Positions 35,345 to 43,817 of a DNA stretch of 64,000 nucleotides are shown here, piece by piece. Under the pieces are notes generated by a model. The model searched no databases. It had not been told where the DNA came from and saw only the letters and a program-made list of their open reading frames with translations. Within the stretch, counting starts at the first letter, position 1. Each line of letters begins with the position of its first letter. Origin of the DNA: Microbacterium sp. CGR2 (lineage in GTDB: Bacteria; Actinomycetota; Actinomycetes; Actinomycetales; Microbacteriaceae); the NCBI RefSeq assembly GCF_003626735.1, contig NZ_RBHX01000001.1:3612266-3676265 (forward strand), read 5' to 3'. The translations under genes and the position numbers were made by a program.

Positions 35345-36216
35345 CGTGCTTCCCTTTCGATGTATGCCGCTCTGGCATTGGCACTCGCGCCGGCCGTCGC
35401 ATGCGCGGCGACGTGGACATCGTGGACGACGCCACGTGCAGTCCGATGCACGCGATCACGCGTCAGCTGGGCGAAGGCTCTCAGATGTGTCGGGCCGTGA
35501 TCAGGAGCCGGTATGCCCGTCATTTGGATGCGTCGCATCCACAGCACCTCGGCGTCCTCCCGCCGAAGCCCAGCGTGGTGATAGGCGATCGCCTGAGTGA
35601 GCTGACCGAAGGTCGCTATGTAGTCGATCGCCGTCAACCCCGAATCGAAGTGCCACTCAGCGTCGACGCGCTGGTCGGAGAACTCGATCGCGCTCGGCAC
35701 AGCGGTCGGGGACTCACGAAGAGAACGCTGAGGCACTGGTTCGGCCGCCTCTCCCCCGCGCGCGGGAACCGGCTCGTCAGCGGCGACGCCAAGGCGGACG
35801 TGCATCGTCCCGACGTCGGCCTCGATCGTGACCTGATGGGACGACGCCTGCAATCGTGCGGCGACACTCACGCGTTCGAGATCCGTGGTTGGCTGCCGGC
35901 CCGCGCGAAGGTCGAGGCTTCGAACCCATGAACGGCGCAACCAGCGAGTGAGATCGGGTGGCGACGTGTCCATGATCGCGAAACGAGCGAGGGCGACAGC
36001 GTCGATAGAGGTCAGGTGCCAATCCGTCGGCTGTTGGGGCAGATGAACGGAATAGGTGACATCGCCGGACGATGAGTCGGACAGAAAAGCGTACTCCGTC
36101 TCCCGGTATCTGCCGGCGAAGTATCGATCCCGGGCCGGGCCGAGCAGTTCCTCCCATCGACGCTCTCCGCCTCTGCGTGGCTCGTGTACGGACACTGAAC
36201 TCGCTACCCCCGCCAT
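35341..36216 (-). CDS. AvrD-family protein (putative signal-lactone synthase)
   Basis: The 291-residue protein has the two-part AvrD plan. The first half has LLGPARDRYFAGRYRETEYA, HLTSIDAVALARFA, RWLRRSWVRSLDLRAG and DVGTMHVRLG. The second half has LTAIDYIATFGQLTQAIAYH and EVLWMRRIQM. AvrD of Pseudomonas syringae makes syringolides and is thought to condense a beta-ketoacyl group with a sugar, a reaction like that of AfsA in A-factor synthesis. It is the first gene of a three-gene coupled operon. No Shine-Dalgarno is evident, so the message may be leaderless. Confidence 0.8.
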   Translation of the reverse strand: MAGVASSVSVHEPRRGGERRWEELLGPARDRYFAGRYRETEYAFLSDSSSGDVTYSVHLPQQPTDWHLTSIDAVALARFAIMDTSPPDLTRWLRRSWVRSLDLRAGRQPTTDLERVSVAARLQASSHQVTIEADVGTMHVRLGVAADEPVPARGGEAAEPVPQRSLRESPTAVPSAIEFSDQRVDAEWHFDSGLTAIDYIATFGQLTQAIAYHHAGLRREDAEVLWMRRIQMTGIPAPDHGPTHLRAFAQLTRDRVHRTARGVVHDVHVAAHATAGASANARAAYIEREAR

Positions 36217-36303
36217 GCTAGTTACGTTACATGCCGTTGTGTATTGCTGGGGTGGCGGTGTGCCCCACTAGGACGTGATGGGGTCCGCTGATATCGTCAG
36301 CGC
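36217..36303. promoter_or_regulatory. Divergent promoter region avrD / tetR
   Basis: These 87 bases separate the avrD operon (minus) from the TetR gene (plus). The avrD-proximal part contains GTTACGTTAC (36221-36230), whose complement GTAACGTAAC shares GTAACG with the TAACGGTTA operator candidate at lanA and sdpC. Promoter boxes are not clear. Confidence 0.4.
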
Positions 36304-36906
36304 ATGAGTCAGAACCGTGTCGGACGGCCGCCCCAAGCGGGCATCAGCGTTGCGCTGATCAGCGCTGCGGAAAGCGTCATGACATCACTGGGTTACTCGG
36401 CACTCACCGTCGACGCACTGGTGACCGTGGTGGGCACCACGCGTCCGACGTTCTACCGCCGTTATCCCAGCGTTGCACACCTCGCCCTCGAAGTGATCAT
36501 CAATCGTTTCGGCACCGGGCTGGAAGTCGATAACGGCAACCTGGTGGACGACTTGATCGAGTTGCAAAGGGCGGAATTGGAGATGTTCCGCAGCCACCTC
36601 ATGCGGCGGAATCTTCCAGGGCTTCTGGAGAGCATCCGGCTCCACCCCGACGTCGCCGAGAGTTATTTCGCGCGCTTCATCGCACCGCGACGGGAGAACG
36701 TCCTTCGCGTTCTAGAACTGGCGCGTGCCCGTGGTGAGATCAGCGAGAGCCGCGACGACGATGAGCTCGCCTGCGATCTGCTCCTCGGGCCAATGCTTGC
36801 ACGTGCGATCGTGCCGACCGGGGTGGGGCTCGATGATGCCCTCGCTGTCAACACCGCGCGAGCTGTCGTCCACCATTTGGCTGCTCAGCACTCACGCGTC
36901 GGATGA
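36304..36906 (+). CDS. TetR/AcrR-family transcriptional regulator
   Basis: The 200-residue regulator has an N-terminal helix-turn-helix (residues about 15-60: ALISAAESVMTSLGYSALTV, TVVGTTRPTFYRRYPS) and a helical ligand domain. It is divergent from the avrD operon and lies between the two bacteriocin systems, making it the best local candidate for a repressor acting on the shared lanA/sdpC promoter. The ligand domain differs from the receptor-like protein at 34808. Confidence 0.88.
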   Translation: MSQNRVGRPPQAGISVALISAAESVMTSLGYSALTVDALVTVVGTTRPTFYRRYPSVAHLALEVIINRFGTGLEVDNGNLVDDLIELQRAELEMFRSHLMRRNLPGLLESIRLHPDVAESYFARFIAPRRENVLRVLELARARGEISESRDDDELACDLLLGPMLARAIVPTGVGLDDALAVNTARAVVHHLAAQHSRVG

Positions 36907-36948
36907 GCACGCGCACACATCACTCCCCGCGGAGCAGTTGAGAGTTCC

Positions 36949-37353
36949 TCAACTGGCGGGGCTGAAGAAGATGCCCTCGATATCGCCGTTGTCAGTAGTC
37001 GAGATGCTCAACGAAATCTCCTCCTCAGCGCCCTGGAGAGTGGTCACCGCGTCAGGGCCCGCCGCTTCGAAGCGGACAATCTCGAACGGCCCCTCGGGTC
37101 GCAGATCCTCGTTGATGAGCGCCGCCATTTCGTCCGCGGACATCTGCTCAAGGAAGCTCTCATCGAGCACCGATTCCCATTGACTGCCGGTGGTATCCGA
37201 CTCGTCGTTCAGGATCTCCACGACCCAGCTCGTCCGTTCGCCAACGGCTGTGGACTCATCGATCTCGCCTTCGACGACAACCCCCGGTGCACAACCCACA
37301 AGGAGTGCGATCGGTGCCAGGAAGGCAAGGAAACGAATACGGCTAAACGACAT
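36949..37353 (-). CDS. Small predicted lipoprotein
   Basis: This 134-residue protein starts with a lipoprotein signal (LAFLAPIALLVGC, the Cys being the lipidation site near residue 21). A soluble, acidic domain follows (VGERTSWVVEILNDES through NEDLRPEGPFEIVRFEAA). The ATG has GAAAGGA upstream and overlaps the CPBP stop by 11 bases, so they form one operon. Function unknown; an immunity lipoprotein for one of the bacteriocins is possible. Confidence 0.75.
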   Translation of the reverse strand: MSFSRIRFLAFLAPIALLVGCAPGVVVEGEIDESTAVGERTSWVVEILNDESDTTGSQWESVLDESFLEQMSADEMAALINEDLRPEGPFEIVRFEAAGPDAVTTLQGAEEEISLSISTTDNGDIEGIFFSPAS

Positions 37354-38284
37354 GGTGTGTCCTTTCGTTGGTATCAATGTCGAATCGCGTCGCGGTTGCC
37401 GGAGACTGGAATGAGCCGCTGGCGATGAGCGCCACCACGAGGACGGCCGGCACGATCCAGCCTGACCAGCCGAGAATGGTCGCCTGCGTGGTGTCAACGG
37501 TCACCCCGTCAGCGGCGAACAAGTACAATGTTCCGCTCGCCGCGGCGTTCAATCCGCCGTGCGCGAGAGCCGGCGGCCACACCGACCCGGACCGTACCCT
37601 CAACCAGCCAAGGAGTGAACCCACGATCGTGCACATGCCGATCATCAGGAGGACGGCCATCCACCCGGGCGCCGCGGGGTAGTTGTAGCCGAGCAGGAGC
37701 AGCGGCGCGTGCCATGTGCCCCACAGCACACCAGACACCAGAACCGCGGGGACTATCCCCGACGGCAGGAGCTTCGGTAGCAGCCATCCTCGCCATCCGA
37801 TCTCTTCCCCGAGAGCGGGCAGTAAGTTCACGAACGAGGCGAGGATGATTGCGCCGAATTGCGTCAGCACAAGCGGCCAGACGGACTCGGTGTCTCCTAT
37901 GGCAGTGTTTGCTCGAAGTTCAGAAAGGCCCGCGAAGTCGCCGGGGTACGCCCCGATCAACGTGCCGACCACGAGAGCGACGACACACAGCAGAAGCATC
38001 CCCATCAGCCCGAGGAACGCGTATCCGAGAGTCCGCCGCCAGGGACGAATCGGGCGCAGCCCCAACGCCACCAACCTCTGGCGGGGGCGCTCGATAAACA
38101 CGACGATGACGAGCGCTACCGCTGCAGGCGTCATCATCATCGCGAGAGCAGTGAGGCCGAACCAAGGGCTGAGCAGTCCCGAGCCGTTCCATAGCGGAAG
38201 AGCGACAGCCCAAGCGATCACCAGGACCGCGACGGCGTACAGCGCGATCAACATCCAGCGACTCCTGCGCGTCTCCATGATCAC
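37343..38284 (-). CDS. CPBP-family intramembrane metalloprotease
   Basis: The 313-residue protein has about eight membrane spans. CPBP (Abi) protease motifs are present: the glutamate pair in LGEEIGWRGWLLPKL (near residue 158), a His in LWGTWHAPLLLLGY and a final His in PALAHGGLNAAAS. Such proteases often confer bacteriocin immunity or process peptides. The gene is divergent from sdpC across an 88-base region. A start two codons later (METRRS) is also possible. Confidence 0.87.
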   Translation of the reverse strand: MIMETRRSRWMLIALYAVAVLVIAWAVALPLWNGSGLLSPWFGLTALAMMMTPAAVALVIVVFIERPRQRLVALGLRPIRPWRRTLGYAFLGLMGMLLLCVVALVVGTLIGAYPGDFAGLSELRANTAIGDTESVWPLVLTQFGAIILASFVNLLPALGEEIGWRGWLLPKLLPSGIVPAVLVSGVLWGTWHAPLLLLGYNYPAAPGWMAVLLMIGMCTIVGSLLGWLRVRSGSVWPPALAHGGLNAAASGTLYLFAADGVTVDTTQATILGWSGWIVPAVLVVALIASGSFQSPATATRFDIDTNERTHHVV

Positions 38285-38302
38285 CTCCGGCAGTGGCTAA
38301 CA

Positions 38303-38343
38303 ATTACTTTACACACCCTGCCGTAACGGTTATGTTGTGGGCA
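38303..38343 (+). promoter_or_regulatory. sdpC promoter, twin of the lanA promoter
   Basis: -35 TTTACA (38308-38313), 17-base spacer, -10 TATGTT (38331-38336), with TAACGGTTA across the spacer and -10 box. It is 36/41 identical to the lanA promoter. Transcription would begin about 30 bases before the sdpC ATG. Confidence 0.85.
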
Positions 38344-38372
38344 CAGTCACACCCACCTGGAAAGGACCAGAC

Positions 38373-39086
38373 ATGAAGAACCACCTCGGCCGCGCCTTAC
38401 CGAAAACACTCCTCGGCGTCGTCCTCACCGGTGCGCTCACCGCGAGCACCGGACACATGGCCTCGGCGACGGAGAACGCGTCGGAAAGTGCGACGGTCTC
38501 CGTGGAGTCCAACTCTTCCCGTGCGACAGCGATCAGCGCCGATCAGATCAGCAAGTACTCCGATCGTGAGGTGCTTGAGCTCCTTCTCGCGGGCAAGGGT
38601 GCCATCGCTGAGGCGAACCCGAAGATCGTGGACGTGCTCGGTTTCGCACCCGATCGCGCTGAAATCTCCGACGAGGACCTCGCGCTGGTCGTCGACGCGT
38701 ATCTCGCGTTCAACCCCAACTTCCGGGATCAGGTCCTGCCTGGCCTCACCTCAGGGGCGCCCAACGTGGTGAGCGAGTCCCTCGGCAACTTCTACAAGTC
38801 GGTCGTGGAATTCTGGGAGACCGACCCCATCTTCGCTGAGGCCCGAGAGGTCGTCGGCGACGAACCGCTGGTCACCACGAACGCCACCGGACAGGCGGTC
38901 CAGAACGTGAACTTCGTCGTGAACATCAACGTTCTCGCGAACATCAATGTCGCGGCTGTCGCGATCGGAGGCGCCGTCGTCCTCGCGTTCGCGTACGTCT
39001 ACACGCGCTACCTCGATGACCCGAACACGCTGTACGAAGTCGACCAGGCGAACATGGTCCGAGACGTCACAGCCGCCCTCGCCTAA
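38373..39086 (+). CDS. sdpC: SdpC-like toxin precursor
   Basis: The 237-residue protein has a signal-peptide-like N-terminus (LLGVVLTGALTAS, cut near residue 32). A soluble pro-region follows (ISADQISKYSDREVLELLLA), then a hydrophobic core segment (VNFVVNINVLANINVAAVAI through VVLAFAYVY) and a hydrophilic tail. This is the SdpC family plan, in which the hydrophobic segment is released as a pore-forming toxin. Unlike the Bacillus SDP peptide there is no Cys, so no disulfide. GGAAAGGA precedes the ATG. Confidence 0.83.
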   Translation: MKNHLGRALPKTLLGVVLTGALTASTGHMASATENASESATVSVESNSSRATAISADQISKYSDREVLELLLAGKGAIAEANPKIVDVLGFAPDRAEISDEDLALVVDAYLAFNPNFRDQVLPGLTSGAPNVVSESLGNFYKSVVEFWETDPIFAEAREVVGDEPLVTTNATGQAVQNVNFVVNINVLANINVAAVAIGGAVVLAFAYVYTRYLDDPNTLYEVDQANMVRDVTAALA

Positions 39087-39098
39087 GAACGATCAAAA

Positions 39099-39647
39099 GT
39101 GACGAAGCAGACGATCATTGCGCTCGTCTCGTCCGTCGTCACAGCCGCCGTGCTGGGTATCGCGATCTTCGTATCGATGCCCAGCACGGTGCTGCATCCG
39201 AGGGATGGGTCGCCGTTGCGCGATGTAATGACAACGGTACTCCCAGAGAGCTGGCCGTTCTTCACCAAGCCGCCGTCCGACACGGAGATCACCGCCTACG
39301 TCCTGGACGACGGTACGCTCCGCTCAGCGTCGGCCTTTCCGAACGCGCATCCCGACAACTGGTTCGGCGTCTTGCGCACCCAACGAGCGCAAGGACCCGA
39401 GATGGCCAATCTCACCAGTCCGCTTCCGGCAGAGAACTGGGTCGAGTGTGCAGAAGACCGCTCCCGCGACTGTCTCGTGATCGCGGCGGAGACCGAGCCG
39501 GTCTCCATCGTCAACGACTATCCGACTCAGACGCTGTGCGGGAACGTCATCATCGTGGAGACCGCACCAGTCGCCTTCTCGTATCGAGACATGTACGAAG
39601 GATGGCGCCTCGATGAAAACGCCGTGCACTTGGATATCGAATGCTGA
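39099..39647 (+). CDS. sdpA: SdpA-like toxin maturation protein
   Basis: This 182-residue protein has one N-terminal span (IIALVSSVVTAAVLGIAIFV). A soluble domain follows with LPESWPFFTKPPSDTEI, matching the conserved W-x-F-F-T-K of SdpA proteins, and later Cys pairs (VECAEDRSRDC). SdpA works with SdpB to mature SdpC. The start is a GTG 12 bases after sdpC with a weak ribosome site. The end overlaps sdpB. Confidence 0.82.
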   Translation: MTKQTIIALVSSVVTAAVLGIAIFVSMPSTVLHPRDGSPLRDVMTTVLPESWPFFTKPPSDTEITAYVLDDGTLRSASAFPNAHPDNWFGVLRTQRAQGPEMANLTSPLPAENWVECAEDRSRDCLVIAAETEPVSIVNDYPTQTLCGNVIIVETAPVAFSYRDMYEGWRLDENAVHLDIEC

Positions 39648-40585
39648 GCCGGTTAGAACGCGCCTTTCTGGCGCAGATCGCAGCGTTCCCCGGGTGGCAC
39701 CTGCCGCTCGCGGCGGGACGGACCATTATCGCGCTCGCGCAGATATCCATCTTGCTCTTCACGCCGGCGGCAGCTCTGTTTGTCCCCATCGCCAACGGCC
39801 AGGCGGAGTCCCCCTGCATACGCCCACTCCTCGCCATCTCCCCCTACTGCTGGTTCCCCGACGACCGCCAACTCGTGAGCACAGTGGTCATCGTCGTACT
39901 CCTGTGGGTGGCGAGCGGGTTCCTTCCTCAGGTCACAGGCTTCGTCCACGCATGGCTGTCGTTTTCGTTCGCTCAGACGATCTCACTCCCTGACGGCGGC
40001 GACTACGTCGCACAGGTCACCACCCTCTTCCTCGCGTTCGTCTCGATCGGTCACCGGCGCTGGTGGTACTGGCAACGCTCTCCCGCTGCCCCGCCCCGAG
40101 CCTTGAACGTCCCGATAGCGGTCGGTGCAATGTGGGCAGTTCGCGCGCAGGTCGCCTGGATCTACCTGAACAGCGGCCTCTCGAAGGTCTCCGTGTCCGA
40201 GTGGCAGGAAGGCTCCGCGATCTACTACGTAGCCCGGATGGAGTGGTTCGGCGCCAGTGGACCCATCGGCGATCTGTTCCTCTGGGCCACCTCTATCCCT
40301 GCCGTCGCTCTCGCCATATCTTGGGGAACCATTATCGGAGAATGCGCGATCGCGGTATTCATCTTGATGCCTGGGCGGTGGCCGACGGTCGCTTTCGCGA
40401 TCAGCGCCGCACTCCATCTGGCGATCATCGTCGCCATCGGGCTGTTCTCCTTCGGTTGGATCATGATCGGTGCTGTCATGTCAGCTGCAGCCCCTGCGCT
40501 CTCGACATTCCTTCCTTCATCACCGCCGACAGAGGACACCCAGACAAGCGACGATGAGCTCGCCGAATCCAGAACTGGAGTATGA
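39641..40585 (+). CDS. sdpB: SdpB-like membrane protein (HTTM family)
   Basis: The 314-residue protein has about eight membrane spans. Its RALNVPIAVGAMWAVRAQVA and WIYLNSGLSKVSVSEWQEGS region is typical of SdpB/HTTM proteins, which are related to vitamin-K-dependent carboxylase membrane domains. With SdpA it produces the active toxin. The ATG overlaps the sdpA stop by seven bases. Confidence 0.85.
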   Translation: MLSRLERAFLAQIAAFPGWHLPLAAGRTIIALAQISILLFTPAAALFVPIANGQAESPCIRPLLAISPYCWFPDDRQLVSTVVIVVLLWVASGFLPQVTGFVHAWLSFSFAQTISLPDGGDYVAQVTTLFLAFVSIGHRRWWYWQRSPAAPPRALNVPIAVGAMWAVRAQVAWIYLNSGLSKVSVSEWQEGSAIYYVARMEWFGASGPIGDLFLWATSIPAVALAISWGTIIGECAIAVFILMPGRWPTVAFAISAALHLAIIVAIGLFSFGWIMIGAVMSAAAPALSTFLPSSPPTEDTQTSDDELAESRTGV

Positions 40586-40588
40586 ACG

Positions 40589-41503
40589 ATGTCACTCGCA
40601 CGCCGCACCCTTGCAGCCCTGGCCAGCCTCCTGCCCGCCATCGCCATCGCGGTGACATACCTCTTCTGGAAAGAGGGACTCGGCTCGCAGGTCGCGTTCC
40701 ACTGGGACGCTCGAGGCAGAGTCGACGGTGTCATCGAGACAGGTGGAGCCTTCGGACTCGCCCTGGGCATCGCCGCGACCGCCGGCGCAGTTGCCGCCAT
40801 CGTCGTCCTGCTGAAGTCTCCGAGCTTGCGCACGAAGCGGGATGTCCTCACCTGGACAGGGTTCTTCGCCGGAATCGGAATGGCACTGTGGCTCGTCCCC
40901 GCAGGACTCACGTACGCCGCGGGAAACGCCCAAGACGCCGAACTCAACGGATGGCTGGCCCTCCTCGCCGCACTGTTGCTCTATGGCGTGCTTCTGCGCA
41001 CCTGCGTCCCGTGCACAGAACAGCGTGAGATCGACCAAGAGTCCTCCGCGCGGACGATCACTACGGGCTGGGCAGCGACGGTCTACTCCCCTCAGATCGG
41101 TATTGCGTTCGCTATCTTCCTCGGCGCCGGCGCCGGCGGGCTCGCTGCAGCCCAGGAGGCACCGGTCATCGTGCGCGTGCTCATCTGGGCTGTCCTCGCA
41201 GTCGCGGCTGTTGCGCTGGTCGCGTTCGTCGGCATCAACGTACGGGTCGATCAGCGAGGGCTCCGCATCCGCTCAGCCCTTCTCCGGTTCCCGTTCAAGC
41301 AGGTTCCCGCCGACAAGCTCGGCGACATCCGGACAACAACCGTGCACGCATCGGACTGGGGTGGCTGGGGCATACGCAAGCGCAGCGGTTCGACGGCATT
41401 CATCGTCAACGGCCACCACGCAGTGAGCGCATCCCTCCGGGACGGTGGCGAAGTGCTCGTGACGGTACCCGAGCAGAAACTCCCGCGCGAACTGTCGGCC
41501 TGA
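40589..41503 (+). CDS. SdpI-like immunity protein (DUF1648 domain)
   Basis: This 304-residue protein has several spans. An N-terminal DUF1648 segment (VAFHWDARGRVDGVI near residue 33) is the signature seen in SdpI, the immunity protein of the Bacillus system. The C-terminal part (VDQRGLRIRSALLRFPFKQV, then SGSTAFIVNGHH) looks like a PH-like cytoplasmic domain. It starts four bases after sdpB, the usual place for the immunity gene. Confidence 0.78.
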   Translation: MSLARRTLAALASLLPAIAIAVTYLFWKEGLGSQVAFHWDARGRVDGVIETGGAFGLALGIAATAGAVAAIVVLLKSPSLRTKRDVLTWTGFFAGIGMALWLVPAGLTYAAGNAQDAELNGWLALLAALLLYGVLLRTCVPCTEQREIDQESSARTITTGWAATVYSPQIGIAFAIFLGAGAGGLAAAQEAPVIVRVLIWAVLAVAAVALVAFVGINVRVDQRGLRIRSALLRFPFKQVPADKLGDIRTTTVHASDWGGWGIRKRSGSTAFIVNGHHAVSASLRDGGEVLVTVPEQKLPRELSA

Positions 41504-41820
41504 CCTGATCGAGCACCGCCAGCGTGTATCGATCCATCGATCTCGGTCGGGCCGTGGTGGTGGCACGCGGACGGTTTTGCGGGCCACAGCAGGCCGTCGC
41601 CGACGCCGACGCATTCAGAGAATCGGTGATCGTAATCACACTCACCCAGACCCGAGAGCTGGACCACACATCCGTAGCGGAGCACAAACGACACGCATCG
41701 GCGACGCCAGGCGCAGACCTGCACGCAGGTGATGCCGCCCGCGCGCCTAGACGGGCCAAACGGGCACCTTCCTGTCGCGGAACCCACGTCGACAAGAACC
41801 CCTTACAGAACGTGCCCACG

Positions 41821-42087
41821 ACTGCCTCTGCGCGAGACACCGCGAAGTGGAATCAGATGGTCACTGAATTCGGGCTGCCGACCCTCACCAGGCACGGTCT
41901 CCGTCAATCCGGAGCGACGCGACTCGCCAACCCCGGCATCCCACTCCACTTCCTCCAAGGCATTCTCGGTCACAGATCGATCGAGACCAACCGCGATACC
42001 TCTACCCTGAGCACCAGGCCCCTCGACGACGCACGCACCGCCGCGATCATCGACCTGCAAGAAACGATCGCAGATCGGAGCGAAAAG
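41821..42087 (+). pseudogene. Tyrosine integrase remnant
   Basis: The fragment reads LTRHGLRQSGATRLANPGIP and FLQGILGHRSIETN, clearly matching the catalytic end of the intact integrase at 27897-29141 (TRHGLRHTGATWLADAGIP). The His after HGLR is changed to Gln. The Tyr region is out of frame: RYLYPEHQ is read only after a shift near 41995. Nothing recognisable of the N-terminal domain is left. An 11-bp unit (GGTCCCGGCCA) repeats three times just after it, near 42095-42128. It is probably the integrase of an older element in the adjacent tRNA gene. Confidence 0.85.
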
Positions 42088-42224
42088 TGGGCTCCAGGTC
42101 CCGGCCAGGTCCCGGCCAGGTCCCGGCTCGCGACAGCAGCCACGGACGAGGCATCGAACGGGGCACCAGCAACGGCACGCAGCCGCTTCCACACACCACT
42201 TCGAAGAGGACCGCAAGAATAACG

Positions 42225-42259
42225 AAGCCCAGGCGAGGAACACTCACTCACCTGGGCTT
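42225..42259 (-). terminator. Terminator after tRNA-Pro (possibly bidirectional)
   Basis: AAGCCCAGG (42225-42233) pairs with CCTGGGCTT (42251-42259). Plus-strand transcripts then meet TTCTGT. On the minus strand it begins seven bases past the tRNA 3' end. Confidence 0.75.
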
Positions 42260-42265
42260 TTCTGT

Positions 42266-42338
42266 CGGGATGACAGGATTTGAACCTGCGACCCCCTGAC
42301 CCCCAGTCAGGTGCGCTACCAAGCTGCGCCACATCCCG
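42266..42338 (-). tRNA. tRNA-Pro(GGG)
   Basis: This 73-base cloverleaf on the minus strand has a 7-bp acceptor (CGGGATG/CATCCCG), a D arm with GCGC stems, an anticodon stem CCTGA/TCAGG with loop CTGGGGG (anticodon GGG) and a T arm GCAGG-TTCAAAT-CCTGT. CCA is not encoded. Its 3' end faces the island and the integrase remnant, the usual arrangement for an integration target. Confidence 0.96.
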
Positions 42339-42374
42339 TTGTTCACTTTTCAGGCTGAACCAGCCGCTACCGCA

Positions 42375-42418
<44 letters not shown>

Positions 42419-42525
42419 TTCTCCTGCACTCTCGCGCAGGCAACTCACCCATCTTAGCCTGAGCTGGCGGCGCTCCGCGAACCGGGGCGTTGCGGGTGTC
42501 GGATGCTCCGCGTAGCGTCACTTTC

Positions 42526-43110
42526 ATGGCGACGATCACGACCGAGGTGGCGACGACCGCTCGATGGGACGACGTTCAGCACGCGCTCACGGGAGGAGGC
42601 GATGGGGCGAGCTGCCAGTGCATCTGGCCCGTCCTCGCCAACAAAGACTGGAACGAGACGACCACACCGCAGCGCACGGAGATGTTCCGGGCCGAGATCG
42701 ATGCGGGCCCTCCCCCTGGGCTCATCGCGTACGTCGACGGCGAGGCGGCGGGATGGATCCGGATCGGCCCCCGCACCCGGCAGGCGCGCATTCCACGAAC
42801 ACGCATGATCGCCGCGGCGACGCCTGAGTCGTTCGAGGACGAGTCCGTGTGGGCCGTGACCTGCTTCGTGGTTCGCCGCGAGCATCGCGGCACGGGGCTC
42901 AACCTCGCGCTCCTGCGCGCCGGAATCGACTACGCCAAGAAGTCCGGCGCCCGCCTGATCGAGGGCTACCCCGTCGACACCGCCGGCGACAAGAAGCGCA
43001 CCAACGACCTGTTCCACGGAACGCTCGGCACATTCCTCACCGCCGGCTTCACTCAGACGGCCGAGCTGAGGCCGGGGCGCACCCTCGTCACACTGGATCT
43101 TGCCCGATGA
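42526..43110 (+). CDS. GNAT-family N-acetyltransferase
   Basis: The 194-residue protein contains the acetyl-CoA-binding region (VWAVTCFVVRREHRGTGLNL, with R-x-x-G-x-G/A, near residue 110) and a typical GNAT C-terminus (LIEGYPVDTAG, GTFLTAGFTQTAELRPGR). The substrate is unknown. The start was set at MATITTEV, where homology-like sequence begins. The next gene overlaps its stop by four bases. Confidence 0.85.
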   Translation: MATITTEVATTARWDDVQHALTGGGDGASCQCIWPVLANKDWNETTTPQRTEMFRAEIDAGPPPGLIAYVDGEAAGWIRIGPRTRQARIPRTRMIAAATPESFEDESVWAVTCFVVRREHRGTGLNLALLRAGIDYAKKSGARLIEGYPVDTAGDKKRTNDLFHGTLGTFLTAGFTQTAELRPGRTLVTLDLAR

Positions 43111-43304
43111 CAGCCGACTCAGAGCTGCCCGCAGCGATGGGTAAAGTCGCCCTTCGCGAACTCGCCCTTCACGGACTCACACGCCTCGACCAATTCGACG
43201 GAGCATCCGCAAAGGAACTGCTCTCGATGCACGGGGTGGGACCGAAAGCGATCCGCATCGTCCGCGAACATGTCGAGGCAGAAGGCCTGCACCTTTCGCC
43301 ATGA
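43107..43304 (+). CDS. Small helix-hairpin-helix protein
   Basis: This 65-residue protein has LALHGLTRLDQFDGASAKEL and LLSMHGVGPKAIRIVREHVE, a helix-hairpin-helix of the type in the RNA polymerase alpha C-terminal domain and DNA-repair proteins (G-V-G-P hairpin). It is translationally coupled to the acetyltransferase. Probably binds nucleic acid; role unknown. Confidence 0.75.
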   Translation: MTADSELPAAMGKVALRELALHGLTRLDQFDGASAKELLSMHGVGPKAIRIVREHVEAEGLHLSP

Positions 43305-43324
43305 CAGCGCACTAGCGTGAAGAC

Positions 43325-43780
43325 ATGAGCGACGAGCATCCGACCATCGAAGATCCAGAACTCGGCAGCCTCACGCGGGCGGCATCAGAACTGACCGATG
43401 GCACGGCCCTCACTCACGACTGGTACGTCGGCACGACCACCACCGACGGCGGCGAGATCGAGCTCATGATCGAAGGCGCCGACCCCGCGGAAGTCTCCAC
43501 GCTCCTCCCCTCAGTACGCAAGACCATCGCTGATCTCACGGAACGACGAAGGACCGCCTCGGATGCCGTCGTCACCACCTTCAGCAACGGCGAACCCGAA
43601 CAGCACGAACTCGACGATGCAGCGTCCGACCTGGTACTCGACACGATCGAAGCCGCTGCCGACGGCACCATCATCCTGCACTTCACCGACAGCTGCGGTG
43701 AACACTTCCCGGAGGGGTACTGGCCCGCGGTGCACTTCCGGGCCGACGGTGCCGTGGAGCAGGTCACTGTCGAATCCTGA
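43325..43780 (+). CDS. Hypothetical acidic protein
   Basis: A 151-residue acidic cytosolic protein. The first part (GGEIELMIEGADPAEVSTLL) and last part (GTIILHFTDSCGEHFPEGYW) look like alternating beta strands and helices. No motif or membrane span recognised. It stands 20 bases after the HhH gene on the same strand. Confidence 0.65.
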   Translation: MSDEHPTIEDPELGSLTRAASELTDGTALTHDWYVGTTTTDGGEIELMIEGADPAEVSTLLPSVRKTIADLTERRRTASDAVVTTFSNGEPEQHELDDAASDLVLDTIEAAADGTIILHFTDSCGEHFPEGYWPAVHFRADGAVEQVTVES

Positions 43781-43817
43781 GCCAGGCGATGCGCGCTCGC
43801 GACCATACGATGGGGAG

